59,992 nt of DNA from UBA6985 sp946536225 (lineage in GTDB: Bacteria > Bacillota_I > Bacilli_A > RF39 > UBA660), in the NCBI GenBank assembly GCA_946536225.1, contig CAMNEE010000004.1, positions 1 through 59,992 on the forward strand, written 5' to 3'. Below the pieces are notes generated by a model. That model saw only the letters and a program-made list of their open reading frames with translations, had not been told where the DNA came from and made no database searches. Of this stretch, positions 50,243 to 57,488 are shown piece after piece (positions within the stretch are counted from its first letter, which is position 1; each line of letters begins with the position of its first letter). The position numbers were made by a program, and so were the translations under genes.

Positions 50243-50983
50243 ATGAATTTTGAAGAGATAATAAGAGAAAATGATAGTAAATATGATGTTTATGTTGGCT
50301 ATGATGGAAGAAATAGTAAGAAAAAAATAAATATTAAAGATACACCAAGTACTATTATTACTGGTGAAACAGGATCAGGTAAGTCTATGTTACTTGATCA
50401 AATACTATGCCAATTAATTAAAAATAATACATCTCTAGAACTAGAACTTGCACTTGTTGATACAGGTGGAGTAGAACTAAACTACTATGCTGATACAAGA
50501 TATGCTAGATTTAGTGCTCTAGGAAATAAAGATGAAGGAATTCGAGTTATCAATAAAGTAGTTCAAGAGATGGACTATAGAAGAAAAGTTGTTAACGATC
50601 ATGGTTATGTAACTGTTGATGAATATAATAGAAAAGAAGAGAATAAGATACCTAACTTAGTATTAGCTATTGATGATAATGATTCTCTTTTAGATGAAGA
50701 AGATATTGATACTAGTCTTTTATCTATTATAAGAGGACTAGAAGAAACTAATATATTCTTACTATTAGCAACATCTAATCCATATAACAAGTTCTTTAGT
50801 AGAAATAAAAATACTTACGCAAGTAATTTAATATCACTAGATTTAGCAGATTCAGAACAATCAGCTCTTGCTAACGTAAGTGATGCCGAAAATTTAACAA
50901 CAGGTAAGTTTATAATGAACGGCAAAGAATACTATATGTTTAACTTTGATGACAATATAATTTTTGATATTTTAAATAAATAA
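50243..50983 (+). CDS. small soluble FtsK/SpoIIIE-like ATPase
   Basis: A 246-aa P-loop ATPase that matches only the motor core of FtsK. Walker A ITGETGSGKSMLLDQIL is at 39-55. ELALVDTGGVELNYYAD at about 71-87 corresponds to the FtsK LxLIDPKxxEL strand. Next comes the MDYRRKVV..TVDEYN region (FtsK MxxRYxxL...NIxxYN). The Walker B strand PNLVLAIDDNDSLLD at about 137-151 has Asp-Asp instead of Asp-Glu, and FLLLATSNP is the sensor. Membrane helices, linker and the DNA-reading gamma domain are absent. FtsK-type motors move DNA or, in type VII secretion, protein. Partner genes are all unknown. Confidence 0.85.
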   Translation: MNFEEIIRENDSKYDVYVGYDGRNSKKKINIKDTPSTIITGETGSGKSMLLDQILCQLIKNNTSLELELALVDTGGVELNYYADTRYARFSALGNKDEGIRVINKVVQEMDYRRKVVNDHGYVTVDEYNRKEENKIPNLVLAIDDNDSLLDEEDIDTSLLSIIRGLEETNIFLLLATSNPYNKFFSRNKNTYASNLISLDLADSEQSALANVSDAENLTTGKFIMNGKEYYMFNFDDNIIFDILNK

Positions 50984-50985
50984 TA

Positions 50986-50994
50986 TGCTATAAT
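50986..50994 (+). promoter_or_regulatory. extended -10 promoter
   Basis: TGCTATAAT, directly after the FtsK-like gene stop and 20 bases before the next gene. Confidence 0.72.
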
Positions 50995-51014
50995 AATGAA
51001 AACGGAGTGATAGT

Positions 51015-52091
51015 ATGCAAGAAAATATAATCGTCAGTGATATGAAAAATGAAATTAAAAGAGTTGATCCTACTCTTTTATATAAACCTGTTTTATTTGG
51101 TGGTAGTTATATTACTGTTAAAAGCTATGTTGAAAACGAATATCCTAAATATTCAGATGGTAGTGATAAAGAAAGAGTTATTGCTGAATTAGTTTCTAGA
51201 GCAGCTAAAGCTGAAGTGGAATACTTTGAAAAAATTGTTAATCCAGTTATATCTTCACATCCTGAATATTATAATAAAGTAGATTTATTTGGTAGAGAAA
51301 TGAGTTTTGCAGACTATCTTAGAAATGAAATACCATTTTATTGTTTAACTGAAAGTGGTATAAAAAATGGTTCAGAAATCCGTCCATATGAAGAAGAATA
51401 TCAAGATTTTATTGCTAATGTAGAGATAGTTAATGAAAACGATGAAAAAATTGCAATAAGAAAAAATAAAATTGGTGAAATAATTACTAAATTTGGAGAA
51501 CTATTTAATTCCTTCTATAATAATTATTTCTTAATAGATGAAGAATTTTTATCAACAATTAATGGTATCATCTCAAGTGAATCATTTGATCAAGACTATA
51601 TAAATGGAATAGTAAAAACAAGAGTAGAAGACGCATGTAAGAAATCAGTTATTAATACAAAGCGTACAATAGTTATGACTTTCCTAGAAGATATAATAAA
51701 GAAACATGATGGAGATTTAAACATTATCTTTGATAATGAATCATTCATGTCTAGATTAAAAGGTTCATTTATTGAAGAAATACCTAATTTTGAAGAAGAG
51801 TATACAAATGGAATTCTAGCTTCTAAAGTTGAAAATGAATATAAGAAGGTAGTAATTCAAAAAGATGATAGAACTGATGTTGAAAAAGTTGAAGAAATGG
51901 AACTAATCAACAAAGATGTTGTTGTAGTACCATCTCTATTAAATCTAACTCAACCTGAAGCATATGCTGTTCTTGAAGGTCTTAATAAAACAATCCATAT
52001 GGGTGGAGATGAAGATGAAGAAGTAGTTTCTGATGACAACGAAGAAGAAATAGAAGTTCAATTAAAAGCAACTAATTTTAGAGCAAAATAA
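51015..52091 (+). CDS. hypothetical helical protein, 358 aa
   Basis: Family not recognised. It is soluble and charged, mostly helical, with long Glu/Lys helices. Two similar-looking segments are visible: SESFDQDYINGIVKTRVEDACKK at about 193-215 and IPNFEEEYTNGILASKVENEYKK at about 257-279, which suggests an internal duplication of a helical unit. The C-terminus is a highly acidic disordered stretch (GGDEDEEVVSDDNEEEIEV). GGAGTGA precedes the ATG. It has its own extended -10 but lies only 31 bases after the FtsK-like gene and shares its strand. Confidence 0.78.
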   Translation: MQENIIVSDMKNEIKRVDPTLLYKPVLFGGSYITVKSYVENEYPKYSDGSDKERVIAELVSRAAKAEVEYFEKIVNPVISSHPEYYNKVDLFGREMSFADYLRNEIPFYCLTESGIKNGSEIRPYEEEYQDFIANVEIVNENDEKIAIRKNKIGEIITKFGELFNSFYNNYFLIDEEFLSTINGIISSESFDQDYINGIVKTRVEDACKKSVINTKRTIVMTFLEDIIKKHDGDLNIIFDNESFMSRLKGSFIEEIPNFEEEYTNGILASKVENEYKKVVIQKDDRTDVEKVEEMELINKDVVVVPSLLNLTQPEAYAVLEGLNKTIHMGGDEDEEVVSDDNEEEIEVQLKATNFRAK

Positions 52092-52120
52092 AATAAGATT
52101 CAATTGAATCTTATTTTTTT
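52091..52120. terminator. terminator between convergent genes
   Basis: Stem AAATAAGATTC / GAATCTTATTT around AATT, with eight T on the plus strand. Confidence 0.88.
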
Positions 52121-53355
52121 TATTCTAAATATAAAATATCTAAATCAACATAGTTATCTGGTATACCATCAACTTTACCAACAGAAGATAATTGCCACAT
52201 AAAGTATTTACCTTGATAATTAGTTTTTTCAGTATAATGTGCTAACCAAACAGGTTCATCTATTTCAAGCCATAGTTTTTCTAAATAGTTTTTACTTGCA
52301 TAGAAATGTGGTTCATAACCAGCACTTCTTACAACACTACTAAATCCTCGATAAGCTCCATTCAACTCGTGAATTGATACTTCATAATCCATTAACCATT
52401 TATAGTTTTCCCAGTCATAGGAAATCCCTAAGTCTAGTTTTTCACCTGCGAGATTATCAAGAACCCATTTACCACATTTAATTCCATCTTGAAAGTTTAA
52501 GGCAGTAGAGTATACATATACTCCAACTTTTAAACCAGCTTCTTTAGCGTCGTGAATATATGTTTTATAGTTTCCATCCATTGAATAGTCATAATCTTTC
52601 CCAGCTTGAACACCAATTCTAATAATTACGAATTCAACCCCGGCATTTTTAACTTTTTGAAAGTCTATATTACCTTGCCATTTGCTTACATCGATTCCTA
52701 TCATTGTTTTATCAGTTTTATGTTTTTTAATTATGTCATCTATATAGTCAGGAGTTTCAACATAATTTGAACTTCCTCCCTTAGAACTATTTATTTTTTC
52801 AACAACATTTACCTTTAAGGGTTTAATAGTCTCATTTCCTGATTTATCTCTAAAAATATAATTAACTTCATATGTACCAGCCTCAGTTAAATCATATTCT
52901 CCATTTATGGTACATGTAGGTTTATTATCATAGTCATCTAGATAAACTGCATTATCACATGGATAAATTGGTTCAAAAAGTTTAGTGGTCATGGTACCAA
53001 GATAACTTAACACATAAGGAGGAGTAACATCCATGATATTAACTGTCATTTGATAGTAATATAATTTATTATTATATTTAATATCGAATGTATTTGTTCT
53101 TCTACCTGTTTTCTCTGTATCTATTTTTTCATCTTCATTTAATATTTCTACGTTCTTATTTGTTATTAAATCAAAATAAGTTACGTCTTCAAATAAATTG
53201 ACTTTATTACTATATGTTATAAATGCTTCTTTTGGTATATCATATTTATCATAGAAGAATTCTTCCATGGCATATCTATATAAGAAGAATACAAATACTC
53301 CTAAAATAATTAAAATTAGAATAGAAGCAACAATTAATAGTTTCTTTTTCTTCAT
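52120..53355 (-). CDS. membrane-anchored GH25 lysozyme
   Basis: A 411-aa protein. An N-terminal basic start and membrane helix (about 6-27) act as anchor. A beta-rich Ig/bacterial-type domain spans about 100-185 (CTINGEYDLTEAGTYEVNYIFRDKSGNE, a DUF5011-like pattern), and after a Ser-rich linker a GH25 catalytic domain follows (about 215-411). The active-site acidic residues lie in MIGIDVSKWQG and SYDWENY, with FYASKNYLEKL and PVWLAHYTEK following. GH25 enzymes cleave the MurNAc-GlcNAc bond of peptidoglycan. The ATG at 53355 follows GGTGAT; the frame upstream to 53499 overlaps the divergent gene and is excluded. Confidence 0.92.
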   Translation of the reverse strand: MKKKKLLIVASILILIILGVFVFFLYRYAMEEFFYDKYDIPKEAFITYSNKVNLFEDVTYFDLITNKNVEILNEDEKIDTEKTGRRTNTFDIKYNNKLYYYQMTVNIMDVTPPYVLSYLGTMTTKLFEPIYPCDNAVYLDDYDNKPTCTINGEYDLTEAGTYEVNYIFRDKSGNETIKPLKVNVVEKINSSKGGSSNYVETPDYIDDIIKKHKTDKTMIGIDVSKWQGNIDFQKVKNAGVEFVIIRIGVQAGKDYDYSMDGNYKTYIHDAKEAGLKVGVYVYSTALNFQDGIKCGKWVLDNLAGEKLDLGISYDWENYKWLMDYEVSIHELNGAYRGFSSVVRSAGYEPHFYASKNYLEKLWLEIDEPVWLAHYTEKTNYQGKYFMWQLSSVGKVDGIPDNYVDLDILYLE

Positions 53356-53404
53356 TTTATCACCAAGGATATTATATAATAATTTATATGAAAGAGGAAT
53401 TACT
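53356..53404. promoter_or_regulatory. overlapping divergent promoters
   Basis: Only 49 bases separate the GH25 and CpXC start codons. The near-palindromic ATTATATAATAAT in the middle supplies a TATAAT-like -10 on each strand, so the two promoters must overlap face to face or back to back. Confidence 0.5.
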
Positions 53405-53932
53405 ATGAGAAAACGAATAGACATAATTTGTCCTGCATGTAAGAATAAAGAAAGAACTACGGTATTTGATGAACTAGGAGTGGACTCAATTAATAGCATA
53501 TTAGATAGATCAAAGTTTATTCATGAATGTAGTAAATGCAAACAGAAAACAGTATTAGATTATCCATTTAAGTTCGAAGGACATGGATATAAAATAGTTT
53601 ATACTCCTGATAAAACGAAAGAAAAAGGATTTAAAAGAATTTGTACTTCTTTTAACGATATGAAAGAAAAGATAATGATTTTTGAGGATGGTCTAAATGA
53701 TATTTTAATAGAATATTTTAAAGTCTATATTCAAAAGCAAATATCTAAAAAAGATGAATTGAGATATGATGGAATAGTTGATGAAACTATTTGCTTTTAT
53801 GACGTAGATTCAACTGACACATTAGGTGTAAAAAAAGAATTATATGATTACTTTTTAAATAAATTTAAAATTAAAGATAAAGATGATATAGAGGTTAATA
53901 ATGAGACATTTATAAAGTACATTAAAATGTAA
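53405..53932 (+). CDS. CpXC-domain protein, 175 aa
   Basis: The N-terminal CpXC domain has two Cys pairs (C9-P-A-C12 and C42-S-K-C45) that should bind one zinc, separated by the FDELGVDSINS segment, followed by FEGHGYKIVYTP. The C-terminal half is mixed helix and strand. The domain is common in Bacilli and Clostridia and its function is unknown. GAGG precedes the ATG at 53405; the frame upstream to 53267 lies inside the GH25 gene on the other strand and has no initiation signal. Confidence 0.8.
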   Translation: MRKRIDIICPACKNKERTTVFDELGVDSINSILDRSKFIHECSKCKQKTVLDYPFKFEGHGYKIVYTPDKTKEKGFKRICTSFNDMKEKIMIFEDGLNDILIEYFKVYIQKQISKKDELRYDGIVDETICFYDVDSTDTLGVKKELYDYFLNKFKIKDKDDIEVNNETFIKYIKM

Positions 53933-53987
53933 TGTCTATTGAGAAATAACTCTTTATTTGGTAGTATATAAGTAGAAGGTGAGTACT

Positions 53988-54518
53988 ATGAATAATAAAA
54001 AAGAAGCGACAAGAGAAATTCCTAAAACAAATTATTTTATATTAGCTGGAATTGTTATTCTAATTGTTTGTCTATGTTCTGCAATATTTAATGTAGTTCG
54101 TATTTATAAAGAATATCAACTTGGTAAAGTAAGTCCTCTTAATATTAGTAAGGAAATAGACTTTAGCGAGTTAAGTAGTGCTATAAATGAAATGCCTGAG
54201 GATACATTCTTTGTTATCAGTTATGTAGGTGATGAAGATATTTATCAAAATGAAAAGAATTTAAAAATCATTTTTAGAAAAAACGAATTATTAGATAATA
54301 TTATATATGTTAATGTTACAGAAGAAATGGAAAAAGATAACTTCTTAGAAGAAATAAACTCTGCATTAGGTTTATCAGGAGATTTAAAAATTACTACTGT
54401 ACCAACAATTGTATATTTTAAAGAAGGAACAGTTAAAGCAATAGCTAAATCTAAAAACGGAATAGTGGATTCTGAGAATTTAAAAACAATTATTGAAAAA
54501 AATATAAATGTGGGTTAA
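53988..54518 (+). CDS. membrane-anchored thioredoxin-fold protein without CXXC
   Basis: A 176-aa protein with one N-terminal membrane helix (about 17-40) and an outer domain of about 130 residues that follows the thioredoxin order: EDTFFVISYVGDED, IIYVNVTEEMEKD, then the cis-Pro segment TTVPTIVYFKEGTVKAIAKSKNG. The active-site CXXC is absent (SYVGDEDIY instead), so it is not an oxidoreductase in the usual sense; it may bind peptides. AAGGTG precedes the ATG at 53988. Promoter TTGAGA (53939), 17 bases, TAGTAT (53962). Confidence 0.75.
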   Translation: MNNKKEATREIPKTNYFILAGIVILIVCLCSAIFNVVRIYKEYQLGKVSPLNISKEIDFSELSSAINEMPEDTFFVISYVGDEDIYQNEKNLKIIFRKNELLDNIIYVNVTEEMEKDNFLEEINSALGLSGDLKITTVPTIVYFKEGTVKAIAKSKNGIVDSENLKTIIEKNINVG

Positions 54519-54535
54519 TAATCCACATTTTTTAT
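54506..54535 (+). terminator. Rho-independent terminator
   Basis: Stem AAATGTGG / CCACATTT with a 9-base loop and a T-run; the stop codon lies in the loop. Confidence 0.85.
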
Positions 54536-54565
54536 TGTATAATAACACTGCTTGGAGGAATTAAT

Positions 54566-55105
54566 ATGTTAAATATTGTTTTATATCAACCTGAAATACC
54601 TCAAAATACAGGTAATATTATGCGTACATGTGTTGCTACACATACAAAACTTCATTTAATAAAACCACTTGGTTTTTCTTTAGATGAAAGTGCAATCAAA
54701 AGAAGTGGTGTTAACTATATAGATAATTGCAAATATGAAGTATATGAAAACTGGGAGGACTTCGAAAGTAATAATCCTGGAGTAAAATACTTCTATACAA
54801 GATATGGCCATAAACCACATTCTGATTTTGATTATACTGATGAAGGTAATAATAACCAAAATATTTATTTAGTATTTGGTAAAGAATCAACTGGAATAGA
54901 TCCTTTAATCATGAAAGATAAGTTAGACTTCTGTGCAAGAATACCAATGACTGATAAAGTAAGAGCACTTAATGTATCCAATTCGGTTGCTATTGTTATA
55001 TATGAAGCACTTAGACAAAGAAACTATGAAGATCTTTTAAGAGATGAACCTAGTGATGAAGGCCATAAAGGTCCATCATTTATAGAAGACTACGAAGAAA
55101 AGTAG
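54566..55105 (+). CDS. trmL: tRNA (cytidine/uridine-2'-O)-methyltransferase TrmL
   Basis: A 179-aa SPOUT-class methyltransferase that modifies the wobble base of tRNA-Leu. Typical family segments are LNIVLYQPEIPQNTGNIMRTC at the N-terminus (split here as QPEIPQNTGNIMRT), LIKPLGFSLDE, YLVFGKESTGID (SAM-binding knot) and IPMTDKVRALNVSNSVAIVIYEALRQ. A short acidic tail of about 25 residues follows the domain. Length is slightly above the usual 155-170. GGAGG precedes the ATG. Confidence 0.96.
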   Translation: MLNIVLYQPEIPQNTGNIMRTCVATHTKLHLIKPLGFSLDESAIKRSGVNYIDNCKYEVYENWEDFESNNPGVKYFYTRYGHKPHSDFDYTDEGNNNQNIYLVFGKESTGIDPLIMKDKLDFCARIPMTDKVRALNVSNSVAIVIYEALRQRNYEDLLRDEPSDEGHKGPSFIEDYEEK

Positions 55106-55113
55106 TCTTTTTT
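55086..55113 (+). terminator. Rho-independent terminator of trmL
   Basis: Stem AAGACTAC / GTAGTCTT with an 8-base loop and T-run, overlapping the last codons. Confidence 0.82.
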
Positions 55114-55120
55114 ATTTCAC

Positions 55121-55144
55121 AAAAAAAAGAAGCATAAAGCTTCT
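55121..55144 (-). terminator. Rho-independent terminator of the ferredoxin gene
   Basis: AGAAGC / GCTTCT around a 5-base loop, followed on the minus strand by eight T. Confidence 0.85.
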
Positions 55145-55147
55145 AAA

Positions 55148-55342
55148 TTATTCTTCAATTGAAATAGCGCCAACTGGACATGAATCAACAGCTTCTTGAG
55201 TTGTAGGTTTAACAGTTTCGTCTACAACTTTTGATAATCCATTTTCGTCAAATTCGAAATTTCCACCGTTTTGTACGCCACTTTTAGCAACACATACACC
55301 ACAACCGATGCATTGAGATTGATCTAATACTACTTTTGCCAT
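55148..55342 (-). CDS. [4Fe-4S] ferredoxin
   Basis: A 64-aa ferredoxin with one cluster: CIGCGVC (Cys 11, 14, 17) and the remote DSCPVGAIS Cys near residue 55. The fourth Cys of a second cluster is absent, so this is the Bacillus-type single-cluster electron carrier. It probably serves as a low-potential donor; the suf operon in the window supplies clusters. GGAGG precedes the ATG at 55342; the ORF extension upstream is the ribosome-binding region. Monocistronic, with its own terminator. Confidence 0.95.
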   Translation of the reverse strand: MAKVVLDQSQCIGCGVCVAKSGVQNGGNFEFDENGLSKVVDETVKPTTQEAVDSCPVGAISIEE

Positions 55343-55454
55343 ATTATATCCTCCATTCATTAACTAATTATATTATATAATAAAATAAAACTTATTAACA
55401 CACTTAAATATGCTTTTCATACGTTTTTCTAGTCTATACAATTTAATAAAATGA

Positions 55455-55463
55455 TGTTAAAAT
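55455..55463 (+). promoter_or_regulatory. extended -10 promoter of the 55487-59195 gene string
   Basis: TGTTAAAAT, 23 bases before the start at 55487. Confidence 0.6.
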
Positions 55464-55486
55464 TAAAAATGATAGGATGTGTCAAT

Positions 55487-56353
55487 ATGCAATCAAGAAT
55501 GGATAGATATGTAAACAATTCTTCATTGACATCAAGAGTACAAAGAAATCAATCTTTATACGAAGAGGTTAAGAATACATCTATTGAAGATGTTAATGTT
55601 AACTCTGAAGTATCTGTACTTGGAAGAAATTCCAATAATATTGATGTTGGTAACTTAAAAAAGATACTAGATGATAAATACTCTGATGATACACCACGTA
55701 GAAGGAGTATAAGTCTTACTCCTGAAGAAATGGAAGAAAAAAAGGTAGTTCCTGATACTAAAGAATATGATATCAATGTCATTTTAAAAAAAGCTAAAGA
55801 AGGAAAAGACATTGATTATAATAAGGAAAGACTTAAAAGTGTAAGACAAACTCAATATGAAATACTTAATAATATTGATTTAAATAGTAAACAAGAAGTA
55901 GATTCTTATGAAGAAAAGAAAAAAGCAGAAGAAGATAATCTAATGGATTTAATTAATACTATTACTGCTTTAGAATTAAAAAATAAGAACAAGATGGATA
56001 AAGAAGTTTCTCAAGCTCTAGATATGTTTGATGATTTAAACGATTCGGAACCAGAAGAAAAAGAGATTGAAAAAATAGAATTTAAAAAAGATATAAATAA
56101 AAAAGAAGATATTAGAAAAGAAGTTTCTCCTGAAAAGATGGAAGAAGCAAAACAAGAAGAAAAGAATCACATTGAAAAGACGTTATCAAAAATTGATATT
56201 GATATAAATAGTTATGATGATTTTAACGATATTGAAAAAGGTTCAAAATCAGCATTTATCTTAAAAGTAATGATATTCCTAATTATTATTTTATTAATAA
56301 TAGGTGGTATTTTTATAGTTAATAACATGTTAGATTTAGGCCTTTTCAGTTAG
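55487..56353 (+). CDS. tail-anchored acidic helical protein, 288 aa
   Basis: A long charged cytoplasmic domain, rich in Glu, Lys, Asp and Asn with likely coiled coil at about 130-245, is followed by one C-terminal membrane helix (about 261-284) and only four residues outside. This is tail-anchored topology (N-in). A conserved-looking N-terminus (QSRMDRYVN) precedes it. The family is not recognised; proteins of this shape occur in Mollicutes-like Bacilli and may organise the membrane or division site, but that is speculation. The ATG at 55487 lies just after the promoter. It is followed by a second tail-anchored protein. Confidence 0.75.
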   Translation: MQSRMDRYVNNSSLTSRVQRNQSLYEEVKNTSIEDVNVNSEVSVLGRNSNNIDVGNLKKILDDKYSDDTPRRRSISLTPEEMEEKKVVPDTKEYDINVILKKAKEGKDIDYNKERLKSVRQTQYEILNNIDLNSKQEVDSYEEKKKAEEDNLMDLINTITALELKNKNKMDKEVSQALDMFDDLNDSEPEEKEIEKIEFKKDINKKEDIRKEVSPEKMEEAKQEEKNHIEKTLSKIDIDINSYDDFNDIEKGSKSAFILKVMIFLIIILLIIGGIFIVNNMLDLGLFS

Positions 56354-56365
56354 AAAGGTATAGTT

Positions 56366-57160
56366 ATGGAAGTAAAATTATCTCAAAAGTATTTTATTAA
56401 TCCTGCATTTGAATATGGAATTCGTTCCTACAATTCATATAAAGCTGGTGAAGGCTATGAACGCATTCACACTTTTGAGATGTATGTAATTAAAGCATTA
56501 ACTATTATATACGGTGAAAAAGCTGTACTATTACCTTACAAAATTGATAATGAAAAAGCTTTTAAATGTAATTTGCTAATTTACGATTTAAAAGAAAGTG
56601 ATTTAAAAGAATTTATTAAATGTATGAATTCTTATTATGAATTCTTACTTAATTATAAAAATGGTGTAAAAGTAACAGGACTTATTACTGAAATAGAAAA
56701 GATTCTTTTAAAAATGATTATGAAGAGAAGTAAGAGAAAAGAGTTCACTCCTGAAGAAATTAGACAATTTGATATGATATTTGCACCTAATGATGGGGAC
56801 TTAAAAAACTTAAAATCTCTTGTTTCATCAGATCAAGGATTAATTCTTAGAACTTGGAATGATGATAAAATTCAAATTACTAATACACAATTAGGATTAA
56901 TGGCAGTTAATCCTACATTATTACATCCGTCTATTTATCAAAAATATGGATTAGATATTAGAAACATTGCTACATTACAAGAAAATGAAATATTGGAAAT
57001 AAATAGACAAATAAATGAAGAAGAAATGATGAAAACTACAAGACTTCAAAGTCCATTTAAAAGAAAGAAAAGATTTCAAATGGGAATTGTAAGTTTAGTA
57101 GCTATCGCATCTATTGCAGTAACTTTCGTTATTGTAGGAGTTTTATTAAAACTCATTTAG
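56366..57160 (+). CDS. tail-anchored hypothetical protein, 264 aa
   Basis: A globular N-terminal domain of about 220 residues (mixed helix and strand; FINPAFEYGIRSYNSYKAGEG, FTPEEIRQFDMIFAPNDGDL, LQENEILEINRQINEEEMM) precedes a basic patch FKRKKRF and a C-terminal membrane helix (about 240-262). Topology is N-in, like its upstream neighbour 12 bases away, so the two probably act together at the membrane. AAAGG precedes the ATG. No family recognised. Confidence 0.75.
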   Translation: MEVKLSQKYFINPAFEYGIRSYNSYKAGEGYERIHTFEMYVIKALTIIYGEKAVLLPYKIDNEKAFKCNLLIYDLKESDLKEFIKCMNSYYEFLLNYKNGVKVTGLITEIEKILLKMIMKRSKRKEFTPEEIRQFDMIFAPNDGDLKNLKSLVSSDQGLILRTWNDDKIQITNTQLGLMAVNPTLLHPSIYQKYGLDIRNIATLQENEILEINRQINEEEMMKTTRLQSPFKRKKRFQMGIVSLVAIASIAVTFVIVGVLLKLI

Positions 57161-57169
57161 GGGGATAAT

Positions 57170-57445
57170 ATGATAGTTGAATATAATAATATAAAATATA
57201 AGGTAGAGAAGAATCAAAAAGATGGGTTTGATGAAACAGCATTTTTAGAAAGAGTTACTGAGTACTTTGAACCATATGATTATATATTTGGTGATTGGGC
57301 TTATAGTAAATTAAGACTAAAAGGTTTCTACGATTCAAAAAATAAAGAAGCAAAGCCATTAAATGATATAAAGAATTTAGATAAATATATAAAAGATAAT
57401 TGTGCATATGATTGCAAATATTTCTTATTAAAGAAAGTTAAATAA
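57170..57445 (+). CDS. yutD: YutD family protein (DUF1027)
   Basis: A 91-aa member of the Bacilli-specific YutD family: the core YDYIFGDWAYSKLRLKGFYDSKNK (about 37-60) is nearly diagnostic, and YDCKYFLLKK ends the domain. The function is unknown. In Bacillus subtilis yutD lies near lipoic-acid and cell-wall genes. GGGGG precedes the ATG. Its presence is part of the evidence that this genome belongs to Bacilli. Confidence 0.88.
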   Translation: MIVEYNNIKYKVEKNQKDGFDETAFLERVTEYFEPYDYIFGDWAYSKLRLKGFYDSKNKEAKPLNDIKNLDKYIKDNCAYDCKYFLLKKVK

Positions 57446-57488
57446 AGAGTAAAGAATAAAAAAGAATAAAAAGGGAAGGTGCAACTGA

